This document shows, one piece after another, positions 1-13,800 of a stretch of 64,000 nucleotides of DNA. Source of the stretch: Neoarius graeffei (Eukaryota; Chordata; Actinopteri; Siluriformes; Ariidae); the NCBI RefSeq assembly GCF_027579695.1, contig NC_083574.1:44160559-44224558 (forward strand), read 5' to 3'. How positions within the stretch are numbered: the first letter of the stretch is position 1; each line of letters starts with the position of its first letter. The translations under genes and the position numbers were made by a program. Under the pieces are notes generated by a model, which worked only from the letters and a program-made list of their open reading frames with translations, searched no databases and was not told the origin of the DNA.

Positions 1-345
1 GCCTCACAGCAAGAAGGTCCTGGGTTCGAGCCCCATGGCCGGCGAGGGCCTTTCTGTGTGGAGTTTGCATGTTCTCCCCGTGTCCGCGTGGGTTTCCTCC
101 GGGTGCTCCGGTTTCCCCCACAGTCCAAAGACATGCAGGTTAGGTTAACTGGTGACTCTAAATTGACCGTAGGTGTGAATGTGAGTGTGAATGGTTGTCT
201 GTGTCTATGTGTCAGCCCTGTGATGACCTGGCGACTTGTCCAGGGTGTACCCCGCCTTTCGCCCGTAGTCAGCTGGGATAGGCTCCAGCTTGCCTGCGAC
301 CCTGTAGAAGGATAAAGCGGCTAGAGATAATGAGATGAGATGAGA
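1..345 (+). mobile_element. tRNA-derived SINE, copy 1 (cut by window edge)
   Basis: Best-represented repeat of the window. Full copies start GGCGGCACGGTGGTGTAGTG, with a box-A-like TAGTGGTTAGC and a box-B-like GGTTCGAGCCC, then a conserved body and a short GAGATGAG tail. This copy lacks the first ~30 bases. The open frames inside it are shadows. Confidence 0.85.
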
Positions 346-496
346 TATTGGCTCATTTGAAATTTCATGACAGCAACACATCTCAAAAAAGTTGGGACAG
401 GGGCAATAAGAGGCTGGAAAAGTTAAAGGTACAAAAAAGGAACAGCTGGAGGACCAAATTGCAACTCATTAGGTCAATTGGCAATAGGTTATTAAC

Positions 497-1711
497 ATGA
501 CTGGGTATAAAAAGAGCATCTTGGAGTGGCAGCGGCTCTCAGAAGTAAAGATTGGAAGAGGATCACCAATCCCCCTAATTCTGCACCGACAAATAGTGGA
601 GCAATATCAGAAAGAAGTTCGACAGTGTAAAATTGCAAAGAGTTTGAACATATCATCATCTACAGTGCATAATATCATCAAAAGATTCAGAGAATCTGAA
701 AGAATCTCTGTGCGTAAGGGTCAAGGCCGGAAAACCATACTGGGTGCCCGTGATCTTCGAGCCTTTAGACGGCACTGCATCACATACAGGCATGCTTCTG
801 TATTGGAAATCACAAAATGGGCTCAGGAATATTTCCAGAGAACATTATCAGTGAACACAATTCACCGTGCCATCCGCCGTTGCCAACTAAAACTCTATAG
901 TTCAAAGAAGAAGCCGTATCTAAACATGATCCAGAAGCGCAGACATCTTCTCTGGGCCAAGGCTCATTTAAAATGGACTGTGGCAAAGTGGGAAAACTGT
1001 TCTGTGGTCAGACGAATCAAAATTTGAAGTTCTTTATGGAAATCAGGGACGCCGTGTCATTCGAACTAAAGAGGAGAAGGACGACCCAAGTTGTTATCAG
1101 CGCTCAGTTCAGAAGCCTGCATCTCTGATGGTATGGGGTTGCATTAGTGCGTGTGGCATGGGCAGCTTACACATCTGGAAAGATGCCATCAATGCTGAAA
1201 GGTGTATCCGGGTTCTAGAGCAACATATGCTCCCATCCAGACGATGTCTCTTTCAGGGAAGACCTTGCATTTTCCAACATGACAATGCCAAACCCTGTGA
1301 TGACCTGGCGACTTGTCCAGGGTGTACCCCGCCTTTCGCCCGTAGTCAGCTGGGATAGGCTCCAGCTTGCCTGCGACCCTGTAGAACAGGATAAAGCAGC
1401 TAGAGATAATGAGATGAGACAATGCCAAACCACATACTCCATCAATTACAGCATCATGGCTGCGTAGAAGAAGGGTCCGGGTACTGAACTGGCCAGCCTG
1501 CAGTCCAGATCTTTCACCCATAGAAAACATTTGGTTCATCATAAAACGGAAGATACGACAAAAAAGACCTAAGACAGTTGAGCAACTAGAATCCTACATT
1601 AGACAAGAATGGGTTAACATTCCTATCCCTAAACTTGAGCAACTTGTCTCCTCAGTCCCCAGACGTTTACAGACTGTTGTAAAGAGAAAAGGGGATGTCT
1701 CACAGTGGTAA
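497..1711 (+). pseudogene. Tc1-like transposase pseudogene
   Basis: Frame 497-1027 gives a paired-type helix-turn-helix N-terminus (IAKSLNISSSTVHNIIKRF and a second helix block with NTIHRAIRR). It then shifts frame just before the first catalytic aspartate (WSDESK in another frame near 1008). [12 protein letters not shown] and QHDNAKP (second Asp) follow from 1128. A 5'-truncated SINE splits the gene at 1295-1418, and LSPIENIW (catalytic Glu) follows near 1515. All three DDE residues are visible but spread over frames, so the gene is dead. Stop at 1709-1711. Confidence 0.82.
1295..1418 (+). mobile_element. 5'-truncated SINE copy inside the Tc1-type transposase
   Basis: Only the last ~124 bases of the main SINE are present, beginning CTGTGATGACC and ending GAGATGAG. 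A perfect 13-base target duplication, ACAATGCCAAACC, flanks it at 1282-1294 and 1419-1431. Confidence 0.9.
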
Positions 1712-2682
1712 ACATGGCCTTGTCCCAACTTTTTTGAAATGTGTTGTTGTCATGAAATTTAAAATCACCTAATTTTTCTCTTTAAATGATACATTTTCTC
1801 AGTTTAAACATTTGATATGTCATCTATGTTCTATTCTGAATAAAATAAGGAATTTTGAAACTTCCACATGATTGCATTCCGTTTTTATTTACAATTTGTA
1901 CTTTGTCCCAACTTTTTTGGAATCGGGGTTGTACAACAGGGCATGCTGTTATAGGAAAATAGTGAACAAAATGTTGACTACTTTTTTAGTTAACAAGGAA
2001 TAACACTATAGTTTGTAACAGTTTATTTACAGTTAATGTTGTGGACCATCCTTGAAACAAGTTAGTTACTGTTATCACTCGTTATTGCAGCTCTAAACAG
2101 CAGTTCCATCACCAATCGTTGAATAAGATTTTAAAAAATGCACGCTTCTGACTGTTATAAAGTGCTAAGTAAACGTCTCCTCACATAAAACTTCATATCA
2201 CCGATGACTCACATTTTTGTGTGTATTTTTTGTCTATTTACTGTACGTGGAGCTTCGGTCATATTCTGAAAGTTCCTCTGCAAGGTGCTACTATAGAAAC
2301 AGTAATGTATTTGAATAAGTTCATTAATTATGCCGTGTGCTGTTGTCAAAAATGAAGCCGTACCTTCTGACTAATCCGAATCGAGAATTTATCAACACTG
2401 TGGTATAATATGCACATCTCTGCTTTCACTGGGGTTCACTTCACAGCTCTCTTGCAGCATGTTTTTCACTGATATGATACTGTAAGTGTTATCTTCATGG
2501 ATAGGGGCTAATTGTTAATAGGCCGTATGAGAACAGAGTGATTGCACAGTGCACGCTGGGGTAATTGGGTCACCTCTGTTCAGTTTTGAAGCAGAAGTCA
2601 TTATCAAGTATTTTAGGCTAGTAGCACTATTCAGAACTGCTGTGAGTGCAGTTAAAGTGTTATCTGAGAGATATGAGCAAGA

Positions 2683-2706
2683 GGTGTGTGTGTGTGTGTG
2701 TGTGTC

Positions 2707-2737
<31 letters not shown>
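2683..2737. repeat. compound (TG)n-(GA)n microsatellite
   Basis: About 11 TG units at 2683-2705 and about 14 GA units at 2709-2737, separated by a short spacer. The rest of 1932-3624 is tspan9 intron with nothing else recognised. Confidence 0.95.
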
Positions 2738-2740
<3 letters not shown>

Positions 2741-3624
2741 TGTATGCTGTTCTGCTCTAACACTGTCTCTGTATAATGAGAATAAGTATTGTCTGAGGTT
2801 TTGAGGTCTTTCTGTGGGAGCGATTGTTGATGTGTCTCCTCCTCTCATTTTTCTCTCACCTCTCAGCAGAATCAGGTTTGATGGAGCCTGCAGGGTTCAC
2901 GAGGAGCCAATACACAGCATACAAACACCAAAATATCTTCTCATCAACAGTGTTACTCCTCTCAGAGCGCTCGCTTTGTCTTTGATCATTACTCTTGGCT
3001 GATTATCATTGTCGGCTTTCTGCATCACATCAGTAATACTATTAAATAGTATCTCATTTTACATCATGATTCATTTTGAGATTTCAGGTGCATTTACATC
3101 TGGGTTTTTTGTACTAGCACTCATTTGTAATGCCTCTGATTAATAATGATGATATTAAATATGTAAAGTAGGTCAATGCTGGTGGTATAGTAGCTATAGA
3201 ATCTGTCACACACAAATGAAACCACTTTTTAACACCAATGCCGTTTTTGTGTTATTTTGCATTTTGATAACTGAGAGGATTAAGCACATAATTTCCAGTA
3301 TGCTAATTAAAACCCACTGATGAGATATTTAGCAGCCCAGATATACAGCAGCCAGTCATCAGGAGAATTACACCAAATTTTACAACTATCACAACTCATT
3401 TTGTAGCTACGTGCTCACTGGGCCAAAGCATCACCTGATTATATATTGCCATTAACTATACAGCGTATAGTGGTGAAGAAAAGCAACACTCGAAGCCAAA
3501 AGTTGTCTTTTTAACAAAGGCATCATGTATCTTTATCTAAATGTATGTGGTATCTGTCTGACAAGGGTGTTTTCTTTCTCATGCTGAATGACGGATGTTA
3601 TTCCTGGCCTCGTTGCTGTTTTAG

Positions 3625-3726
3625 GTCAGTGAGAATGCCAAGCAGGATCTGAAAGACGGCCTCTCTCTGTACAACTCAGAAGACAATGTTGGTCTGAAGA
3701 ACGCCTGGAATATCATCCAAGCTGAG
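3625..3726 (+). CDS. tspan9: tspan9 coding exon (start of large extracellular loop)
   Basis: 34 codons between a TTTTAG acceptor and a GTACTC donor. The translation contains [20 protein letters not shown], the hallmark of the TSPAN9 loop just before the CCG motif. Confidence 0.92.
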
Positions 3727-6700
3727 GTACTCATACACATTAAAGTTCTGATCTGTAGCATTAGCACATGATGTCACCAAGCAGAAATTTGTCACATTGT
3801 GGTTTTGTTTTGTTTTTTTGTTAATCTTCCTGACAAATGAGCTTGGGTTAGATATTTCAGTAAAGGCACCTAAAAGTAAGAAGTGGTTCTGTGCATTTGA
3901 ATTTCAAAAGACCAATCAGAAGCCACTGGCAGCTGCTGACAACTGCTGATTCATAATTATTTTTTATTTTTATTTTTTGCAACAAGTGACTAATAGAGAC
4001 TAGCTGAAGTGAGAAATTGCTGCGTAAGACAGAAGAAATAGTGTAGAACTACAGGCAGGCTTTCTGTCCTTTTTCTTCTCCCTTGCATCAGCTGAGTAAG
4101 GTTTGCTTTGTCGTGTATGTCTTTCTCTGCACACAGTGGAAGTGCTGTGGTGTGACCGGGTTTACAGACTGGCACGAGGCTCTGCAAGAGAAGGTAGTGC
4201 CTGACCGCTGCTGCCAGGAGCACTATCAGGACTGCGGCCGCAACGTCACCAACGAGTTCTGGAAGCGGGTAAGTGGCCAAAGAGGGTACAAAACAAGAAT
4301 GTGTGTGGGATAATGTGGGTGTAAAACGTGGGTTATTTGTTTTTCCAAATACCAAAACTTAATTTTATAGTGATGATAATTTAATTGTGGCTTAACTGGG
4401 TGATAACACACCATCATCATTTGGTTGCTTGTTATGAACAGCAAGTGCCAGTCAGTTTGCCAGTCTTTCCTGATTAGTTAAAAATCAAGGTAAATCAACA
4501 CAATTTCAGCTTACCTGAACTTTTACTACAGTAGTGTGTTCAAATGAACACTGAGCAAGCTCACACCAGCAGATAAATATATGCAGTAGAGGCAGAGGTG
4601 GACAGTAATGAAGTACACTTACTTGAGTATTGTAGTTAAGTACACTTTTTGAGTATCTGTACTTTACTTGAGTATTTTTTTTTTTAAACTTATGACTTTA
4701 ACTTCACTACATTTGAAAGACAAATATCGTACTTTTTACTCCACTACATTTCTGTCAGGGTCCTCGTTACTCGTTTCTATGAAGCAGTTTTGAAAGTGGA
4801 TGTTTTTTTCTTTTCTAAAACGTGATTGGTTTTTTCGCAGGTGACACTGAGACAGTCTATCAGTAATCACTAGGGTCACGTCCATAGACTGGATAAAATC
4901 AAGTTCAATGATTTCTCAGCAGCATTATTTGAACATGATCAGTTGATGGCAGAATGGAAGGAGGCAGTTCTGGGGAATGGACGCACTCATGGCTATAGCT
5001 AGAACCCATGTTTTAGTTTTCTAAAAGGAATCAAGATTTGTTTTGTTTTAAATGTTTGCTTTGTTTGCCAAGAACGAACCACATCACGGCCTACAAAAAC
5101 TCACCATCCAACCTGTGGAAGCATATTGAGGTATATAAACGTTTTATTCCAAGAGAAAGCTTACAACAAAGTCATATGTGCTTTTAGAGCTAGCGATAAC
5201 ATTGCAATAGCTATGCAGTCTGGTTAGTCAAGATATGACTTTCTATGGATTTGCCCGCCAAGTTGCCGTAGCCTTGTCCACGGCTAACATTAACAAATAG
5301 CTAGTTAACTTGGACACTGTTAGTTAGCATGTAAAAATGGAGTTACGCTAACATGAATAACGTTAACTTATCTGAAGTCCTTTCAGAAATATGTTTTAGC
5401 ATAATCTTGCCAAATAAACAGAATGTAGAATTTTTTCTTTTAGCATTAACTACCCAATATGATTTCGAGTTTGAAGAGTTTGCTAGCATGTCAGGTGGCG
5501 TTTCACTGACTAGCTAACTTAATGTTAAACCACCATGATGGCACAGCATGCGTTCATTTTGTGAATTCACATTTCTGTCTTTGGTCACGGCGTTAGGTAT
5601 TGTAAGCATTGTGGCAATAATACAACGATGCATTGACAGAAAATGTACTTTTAATACTTAAGTATTTTTAAAAGCAAGTACTTTGACTTAAGTAAAAAAT
5701 TGACTGTACAACTTTCACTTGTATCGGAGTAACATTTGACCAGTGAGATCTGTACTTTGACTTAAGTAATGAAGTTGGGTACTTTGTCCACCTCTGAGTA
5801 GAGGCGTCAAAGGAGTGACATTGTACGACTAAAGTGATCATGATCAAGCACTGCACTCTTTAAAACTGGCTTTTTGTAGCTTCTTTTAATGGTTAATCTC
5901 CTGCCAACCTATTTTCATAATTAGCTTCTTACCATTTCTGATTCTGCCAAAATGTCACGCTGTTATAAATGGTAAAATGTAAACAACATTAAAATTAATT
6001 TGATCCTGCTAAGCTGGTTAATAAGCCTGCCGCCCATGTGTGATAGTAGGCAGTTAAACAAGAGGACAGTAGAGCTCATGTGAAACAATTTGAATTTAGT
6101 GAGTGTCTTCTCCTTGGCTGCAGTGCAGCTGTAAATAGGGAAGCAGTTATCAAATCTACACAAGCCACGTCAGTTTCACTGCTATCTACATGTACCATGC
6201 CTCTAGTACCAGATACACCAACACACCGTTCATGACTTGTAAGAACAAAAATTCTGTGGAACCTCCACTCTGTTATTCCTACATGCTTTTCGAGTACAAG
6301 AGCTGCTCACGAGTTCATGTTGCCAGAGAGCAATTTTCTGATAAGGGGAGAAAAGGGGGGGTGGGGTGGGGTTTTTTTTTCAATGAAATGTATTTTATGT
6401 ATTTTATTTTAATGTATTTTATTTATTTATTTTTTTAGAATAGACAATTCTTGACTCTACCATTGGGGAATGCTTATTAAATATCAGATCTTAGTGTCAC
6501 AAGGGATTTATTAACTTTTGAAACCGTTACCACGGACTTAAGGGACAAAGGCTTTTACCAGAGGGGCTATTTGAAGAATCCTCAAGGATGAAGAGTGACT
6601 GGGTTTTCGAGACATATTCATCTCATCTCATCTCATCTCATTATCTCTAGCCGCTTTATCCTTCTACAGGGTCGCAGGCAAGCTGGAGCCTATCCCAGCT

Positions 6701-7789
6701 GACTACGGGCGAAAGGCGGGGTACACCCTGGACAAGTCGCCAGGTCATCACAGGGCCGACACATAGACACAGACAACCATTCACACTCACATTCACACCT
6801 ACGGTCAATTTAGAGTCACCAGTTAACCTAACCTGCATGTCTTTGGACTGTGGGGGAAACCGGAGCACCCGGAGGAAACCCACGCGGACACGGGGAGAAC
6901 ATGCAAACTCCACACAGAAAGGCCCTCGCCGGCCCCAGGGCTCGAACCCAGGACCTTCTTGCTGTGAGGCGACAGCGCTAACCACTACACCACCGTGCCG
7001 CCCTCAAGACATATTCTTAGAACTAAATATTAAATGTTCTAGTGTCAGTTTGTCAATCCTTGTAAATATTTAAATATACTATTTATTCTTATTTTGTTTC
7101 ATTTATAATGTTCTTTCTATCTATCTATGTAGCTATCTAGGTAGCTATAGAAGCAAACATACATACATAGAGGATATTACACAGTTGCACGAAGATATCA
7201 AGATTATCTTAGAGTGGTGAACATATTCACAAGTGAGTGAAGTGAATGAGTGAAAATATTTTGAACACAAGAAGATAAACTTCGTATCTTCGTGAAACCG
7301 TGTGATGTTCTTTATATTATATAGACACATTTACCAAAAAAAAAAAAAGACACAAGTTAATCAATTAGCATTATAATTTTGAACTGGGTCGCCATTTTGT
7401 GCGTCTAGTCAGCAGGAAAACACTGGGGGTGATGTAATCAGAGTGAAATATTGGGAAATATGTCACTCAGATCCATGATGTATTTTGTATGAGAAATACA
7501 GGGTTTTCAACACAAGAAGATAAACTACATATCTTCAAGCCAACATGTGATTTTCTTTTTATTATATAGACACATTCACAAACAAAAAGTATCCAAATTT
7601 ATCAAAACAATTCATCGATTTCCTCATGAGTGATATACTGAGAATTATGTCACGGTTTTGGTTCTCTCTGTCCCAGGTGTAGCTCAGAAGAAAAACATGA
7701 GTGGCGTATTTCCCAGTAAAACATTCGTGTCCATACAGTGTGTGTGTATATATACCGTGTATATGTGTATATATATATGGTGTGTATAT

Positions 7790-7824
<35 letters not shown>

Positions 7825-10800
7825 AGTGGTGCTTGAAAGGTTGTGATCCCTTTAGAATTTTCTATATATATTTCTGCTGAAATATGACCTAAAACATCAT
7901 CAGATTTTTCACACAAGTCCTAAAAGTAGATAAGGAGAACCCAGTTAAACAAATGAGACAAAAATATTATACTTGGTCATCTATTTATTGAGGAAAATGA
8001 TCCAATATTACATATCTGAGTGGCAAAAGTATGTGAACTTCTAGGATTAGCAGTTAATTTGAAGGTGAAATTAGAGTCAGGTGTTTTCAATCAGTGGGAT
8101 GACAATCAGGTGTGAGTGGGCACCCTGTTGTATTTAAAGAACAGGGTATCATGGCACGAACAAAGGAGATTTCTGAGGACCTCAGAAAAAGCATTGTTGA
8201 TGCTCATCAGGCTGGAAAAGGTTACAAAACCATCTCTAAAGAGTCTGGACTCCACCAATCCACAGTCAGACAGATTGTGTACAAATGGAGGAAATTCAAG
8301 ACCATTGTTACCCTCCCCAGGAGTGGGCGAACAACAAAGATCACTCCAAGAGCAAGGCGTGTAATAGTCTGCGAGGTCACAAAGGACCCCAGGGTAATTT
8401 CTAAGCAACTGAAGGCCTCTCTCACATTGGCTAATGTTAATATTTGTGAGTCCACCATCAGGAGAACACTGAACAACAATGGTGTGCTTGGCAGGGTTGC
8501 AAGGAGAAAGCCACTGCTCTCCAAAAAGAATGTTGCTGCTCATCTGCAGTTTGCTAAAGATCATGTGGAAAAGCCAGAAGTCTATTGGAAAAATGTTTTG
8601 TGGACGGATGAGACCAAAATAGAACTTTTTGGTTTAAATGAGAAGCGCTATGTTTGGAGAAAGGAAAACATTGCATTCCAGAACCTTATCCCATCTGTGA
8701 AACATGGTGGTGGTAGTATCATGGTTTGGGCCTGTTTTGCTGCATCTGGGCCAGGACAGCTTGCCATCATTGATGGAACAATGAATTCTGAATTATACCA
8801 GCGAATTCTAAAGGAAAATGTCAGGACATCTGTCCATGAACTGAATCTCAAGAGAAGGTGGGTCATGCAGCAAGACAACGACCTTAAGCACACAAGTCGT
8901 TCTACCAAAGAATGGTTAAAGAAGAATAAAGTTAATGTTTTGGAATGGCCAAGTCAAAGTCCTGACCTTAATCCAATCTAAATGTTGTGGAAGGACCTGA
9001 AGCGAGCAGTTCATGTGAAGAAACCCACTAACATCCCAGAGTTGAAGCTGTTCTGTATGGAGGAATGGGCTAAAATTCTTCCAAGCCGGTGTGCAGGACT
9101 GATCAACAGTTACCGGAAACGTTTAGTTGCAGTTATTGCTGCACAAGGGGGGCCCACCAGATATTGAAAGCAAAGGTTCACATACTTTTGCCACTCACAG
9201 ATATGTAATATTGGATCATTTTCCTCAATAAATAAATGGCCAAGTATAATATTTTTGTCTCATTTGTTTGACTGGGTTTTCCTTATCTACTTTTAGGACT
9301 TGTGTGAAAATTTGATGATATTTTAGATCATATTTATGCAGAAATATAGAAAATTCTAAAGGGTTCACAAACTTTCAAGCACCACTGTGTGTGTACATAT
9401 CATTATTAATGAAACAAAATAAGAATAAATATAATTAAATATTTAAAAAGATTGACACACTGACACTAAAGGATTTAATCTTTTGTTCTCAGAATCTACT
9501 CTACACTTGTGTCTCTCAGAGCTTGTGTGAGTTCATTGGGTTTTTCTCATGAATAGCACTTGCCAAGTTGGAAGTGTATGCACTAGATAGAGAAGCTGGA
9601 GATGGATGATCTTACATATAACCTCAAACAAATTCATTTGGAAAGTACTTTGCTATGAACTCTACAAAGAAGTTTGAAGTAGCATGCTGAGTATATAAAC
9701 AAATAAAAACCATTCTGGTTACTCATACAGTTTTCCAAGTCTTGTCTGAAGCTGTGGCCCGTTTCACAAACATGAGGGAGCTGTTTCAGCTTTTGCGTCT
9801 CGTCTTATTTGCATTTAGTATGGTGGGAAGGATTTGGAGAGCAGAGTGGTTAAAAAGATGGTTTCTGACCCCCTGTTAAGGCAGCTTTTTCCCCAGAATA
9901 TTAATTGAGCACTGTATGCCATGAAACTGGCAGTGATTCTGTGCTCTGACAATTGCTCAGCTGATGTTTGCTCAGATTTTCTTCAGGGAATCAACACCAG
10001 ATTTTGATTTTTCACTCCATTTGAAAGAGCACACTTGGGAGTGGATTAACATAGAATGAATGCATCAGCAACAAATACATATGTGGTCTAGAATAGTAAT
10101 GTTGATGTGACATGCTGTATATGAAACGTGGAAAGACAGTTTTGAAGAATATGGTGTGTAAATGAAGAATTTATTCATTCATTTAACCGTCTATGGTATG
10201 GTGTTACCTTCAGGCAGCATTACAAATATTTTTTTACCCATTGCGATCAGAATGCGTACCATAGAGGATCAAATACAGGATGAATTTAGATTTTGGGTGG
10301 TTCACTCTTTTATTTTGGGCTTGAAATATTATTATTAATGAATGAAGGGAAATTAAATGCAGAGGTCGGTAGAAATGTCCTTTCATGTCAGAGCAGCTCT
10401 AAAAGCTGGCTGCTTTTTAATCCCTTCTGTTTGAAAACAGACAGAGGCAATTATGTTTTTGGGTGAAGATACAGTATGTTTTAAAATTTTCAGGATGCCA
10501 CAAGTTAAGTCCTTTCCCTCTGGGACTCTGCTGACTATACACTGTGTCATTGTACGAGAAATCTGCCTTTTCTGGTCCTATTGTTCTCTCTGTCCACTAT
10601 GTCACACAGACAATGAATTTGTATTGTATCTCATCTATGGTGGTCTGTCACCACATTTACTAGCTCTGAGTTCACATGGGAAAAAAAAACCCTCATCCAA
10701 TAGTTCAGTTCAAGAGCTTGGAGTGTTCAGCTGCTACATATGGCGTGCACATTTTCCATGCTCATACAGAGTCGGAGCCAAGCTGAGAAATGATTTATTG

Positions 10801-13800
10801 CGTAAGCATTGCAGATGTCATTATAACGTGATATGTTAAGCCAATCTTTCTTGATTAGAAAAAAAAATTGTTAATTAAGTAAGCACCATTTACTCACCTA
10901 CTCTTATCGGGCTGTAAATTCATGCTGCAGAGTGTTCCAATGAGCGAGAGAATGCTCACACTAGCAGATCAATATATGGATGATGCACAGCAATGGCATG
11001 CTATGTTTTAAAATGTCTATATGAGTTTATTCTAAAAGTCAATAGTGTGTGTGTTTTGTTTTGTTTTTTTCTTGTAGGGTTGTTTTGAGAAGGTGGAGGA
11101 GTGGCTGGATGATAACAAGCACCTGCTCGGCACTATTGCCATGTGTATCTTGGTTGTCCAGGTAATATTATTTGTGGCAGTGTGTGTGTGTGCACGCGTA
11201 CGTGTGTGTGGGGGGCAGTGTTTTTGCCTTTCTGTACACGTGCATGTGTGTGTTTCTGTCTCCGTCTCTTTGTGTGCCAGGTTGGCAGTAATGAGTGTGG
11301 TCAGTACCTGCTACATCACCCTGCTGTTCTCAAATATCGGTGTCTGAGAAGCTATTGCACACTCAGTGGAAAACAGTGCTTTAAGTGTGCATTTGTGTCT
11401 GTCCAAAAGTGTGTCCACTCATATTTTTCATATGTTTATATGTTCTAGTGTCTGTCAGATGTAATCACATGTTATGTGCCCAATAACTGTATCTTATGCA
11501 TTCAATAATATATGGTAGGCTCAATAATCATATCTTACGCATTCAGTAATCACATCTCATACACTCAGTAATCACATCTTACACATTCAGTAATCAAGTC
11601 AAGTTTATTTCTATAGCGCTTTTAACAATAGACATTGTCGCAAAGCAGCTTTACAGAATTTTAATGACTTTAAACATGAGCTAATTTTATCCCTAATCTA
11701 TCCCCAATGAGCAAGCCTATGGCGACGGTGGCAAGGAAAAACTCCCTCAGACCATATGAGGAAGAAACCTCAAGAGGAACCAGACTCAAAAGGGAACCCA
11801 TCCTTTTTGGGTGATAACAGACAATGTTATTATAACATTTTTAACAGTTTTTACATGAAGTCTGTTTCGTTGATGTTATAACTCTTGATTGATGGAAACT
11901 TGAGTGCAAAACTGTTCATGACAGCTGCAGTCCTAAAGTTAGCAAGTCAACTGTAGTCCTCAGCCATAAAAGCATCTTCCAAGTGTGACTTTCAACTGTT
12001 CATATGGGGCCGTCCTCCACAGGAGTGATGTGATGAGACTCCAGCCAGACATAGGGCATCAGGATGGATCAGGCAGGTCCAAGGAGCAGAAGAGGTCAGC
12101 ATCTTGATCTCAGGATTGACGTGTAACTCAGAGGGACAGACAGAGTGGGGGGGAGGGGGGAGAAAAAGAGAAAGAGAGAGAAAACACAGATTGTTAGGTA
12201 TGCCCAGTGTCACCTGATGAGTAGGAACAGTATACATTTTGTGCTGAGTGCAAGCAGGGACTCTAGCAAAACTAACTATGACAGCATAACTAAAAGCGGA
12301 GAGCCAGAAGGTAACACAGGCATGAGGGAGCCCCGGGACATAAAGCAGCAGCCACTACACCGTCAACAAACTTGAGTGAGCAAGCATCCATACATCCCAG
12401 TTTATCAAAACACTCTATGTCTGAGGACCCTCCAGATCTACACCTTTACCTCATAAACACTATTAACAAAAGGCTTGACTAAACAGATATGTTTTCAGCC
12501 TAGACTTAAACGCTGAGACTGTGTCTGAGTCCCGAACACTACTTGGAAGGCTGTTCCATAACTGTGGGGCTTTGTAAGAAAAGGCTCTGCCCCCTGATGT
12601 AGCCTTCACTATACAAGGTACCAGCAGATAGCCTGCACCTTTTGATCTAAGTAGGCGTGGTGGGTCATAAAGGACTAGAATTTCGCTTAGGCACTGTGGT
12701 GCGAGATCATTCACCGCTTTAAAAGTTAATAGTAGTATTTTATAAACAATATGAAATTTGATTGGGAGCCAATGCAGTGTGGATAAGACAGGGGTGATGT
12801 GGTCATATTTTCTAGTTCTAGTAAGGACTCTTTCTGCTGCATTTTGAACTAACTGGAGCTTGTTTATGCACTTATTGGAACATCCAGACAGTAAGGCATC
12901 CAGACAATAATCCAACCTGGAGGTAACAAAAGCATGAACTAGTTTTTCTGCGTTGTGTAGTGATGACATTAAATTTCTTATTTTAGCAATATTTCTGAGA
13001 TGAAAGAAAGCTATCCGGGTAATGTTATCGATATGAGTTTCAAATGAAAGACTGGGGTCAATAATCATCCCAAGGTCTTTCACTGCTGCACGTGAAGAAA
13101 CAGAAAGGCCATCCAGAGTTACTATGTAATCAGAAAACCTACTTCTAGCTGCATGTGGTCCTAGTACAAGTACTTCAGTCTTGTCAGAGTTAAGCAGAAG
13201 GAAATTAATAAGCATTCAGTGTCTAATGTCCTTTACACATTCCTCAATTCTATTACGCTGGTGTCTCTCATCTGGTTTTGCAGAAACATACAACTGTGTG
13301 TCATCAGCATAACAGTGGAAACTAATACCATGCTTACGAATAATATCACCCAGAGGTAACATATATAAAGAAAAAAGCAGTGGGCCTAAGACAGAACCTT
13401 ATGGAAAACCAAACTTTACCTCAGTATGTCTAGAAAAATCACCATTTACATCAACATACTGATAGCGATCAGTTAAATAAGACCTGAGCCAAGAGAGGGC
13501 CGTTCCCTTAACTCCCACATTTTCTAGTCTATCCAAAAGAATGGAACGTTCAGTGGTATCAAATGCTGCACTAAGGTCAAGCAACACAAGTAGCAAGACA
13601 CAGCTCTGATCATATGCCAACAGTAGGTCATTTGCTACTTTAACCAGTGCTGTCTCAGTGTTATAATGAGGTCTAAATCCTGACTGATATATTTCATGGA
13701 TGTTATTCCTATGTAAATATGAGCATAACTGCTGTGCGACAGCTTTTTCTAGGATCTTGGAGATAAAGGGGAGGTTTGATATTGGCCGATAATTGGACAG

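Larger units (their letters stand above)
346..1931 (+). mobile_element. Tc1/mariner-type transposon, left end lost, SINE-interrupted
   Basis: The right terminus reads CCCAACTTTTTTGGAATCGG then GGTTG followed by TA at 1932-1933. An internal inverted repeat pairs the left sequence around 364-403 with 1721-1765 (AAAAAAGTTGGGACA against its complement). The outer left terminus is missing where SINE copy 1 abuts. Body encodes a broken transposase. Confidence 0.8.
7017..9500. mobile_element. unclassified element with ~95-bp inverted repeats, hosting a Tc1 copy
   Basis: Sequence at about 7017-7110 recurs as a diverged reverse complement at about 9405-9500 (shared words TATTTATTCTTATTTTGTTT and TAGTGTCAGT). 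Between them lie two direct copies (7263-7335 and 7510-7580) of an AACACAAGAAGATAAACT-containing unit, a (TG)n tract and a nested Tc1 element. No transposase of its own was found, so class is unknown. Confidence 0.6.

Noticed and set aside
58-315. Open frame repeated in nearly every SINE copy ([13 protein letters not shown]-type translation, both strands elsewhere)
   Set aside because: It recurs only within SINE copies, lacks a conserved start or stop, and is a by-product of the repeat body. Not a protein family.
4083-4313. 76-codon frame starting [14 protein letters not shown] as a separate small protein
   Set aside because: It is tspan9 exon sequence plus intron on both sides; the exon boundaries explain it.
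7650-7916. Open frame rich in Thr-His and Ile-Tyr over a TG/TA microsatellite
   Set aside because: Simple-repeat translation with no independent evidence; similar frames at 2515, 35067, 54171 and 57335 were dropped for the same reason.
10453-10839. 128-codon frame in a tspan9 intron
   Set aside because: No recognisable domain, no splice signals in the right places and AT-rich intron composition.
12145-12375. Short + strand frame over the LINE 3' region
   Set aside because: Antisense shadow of LINE untranslated sequence.
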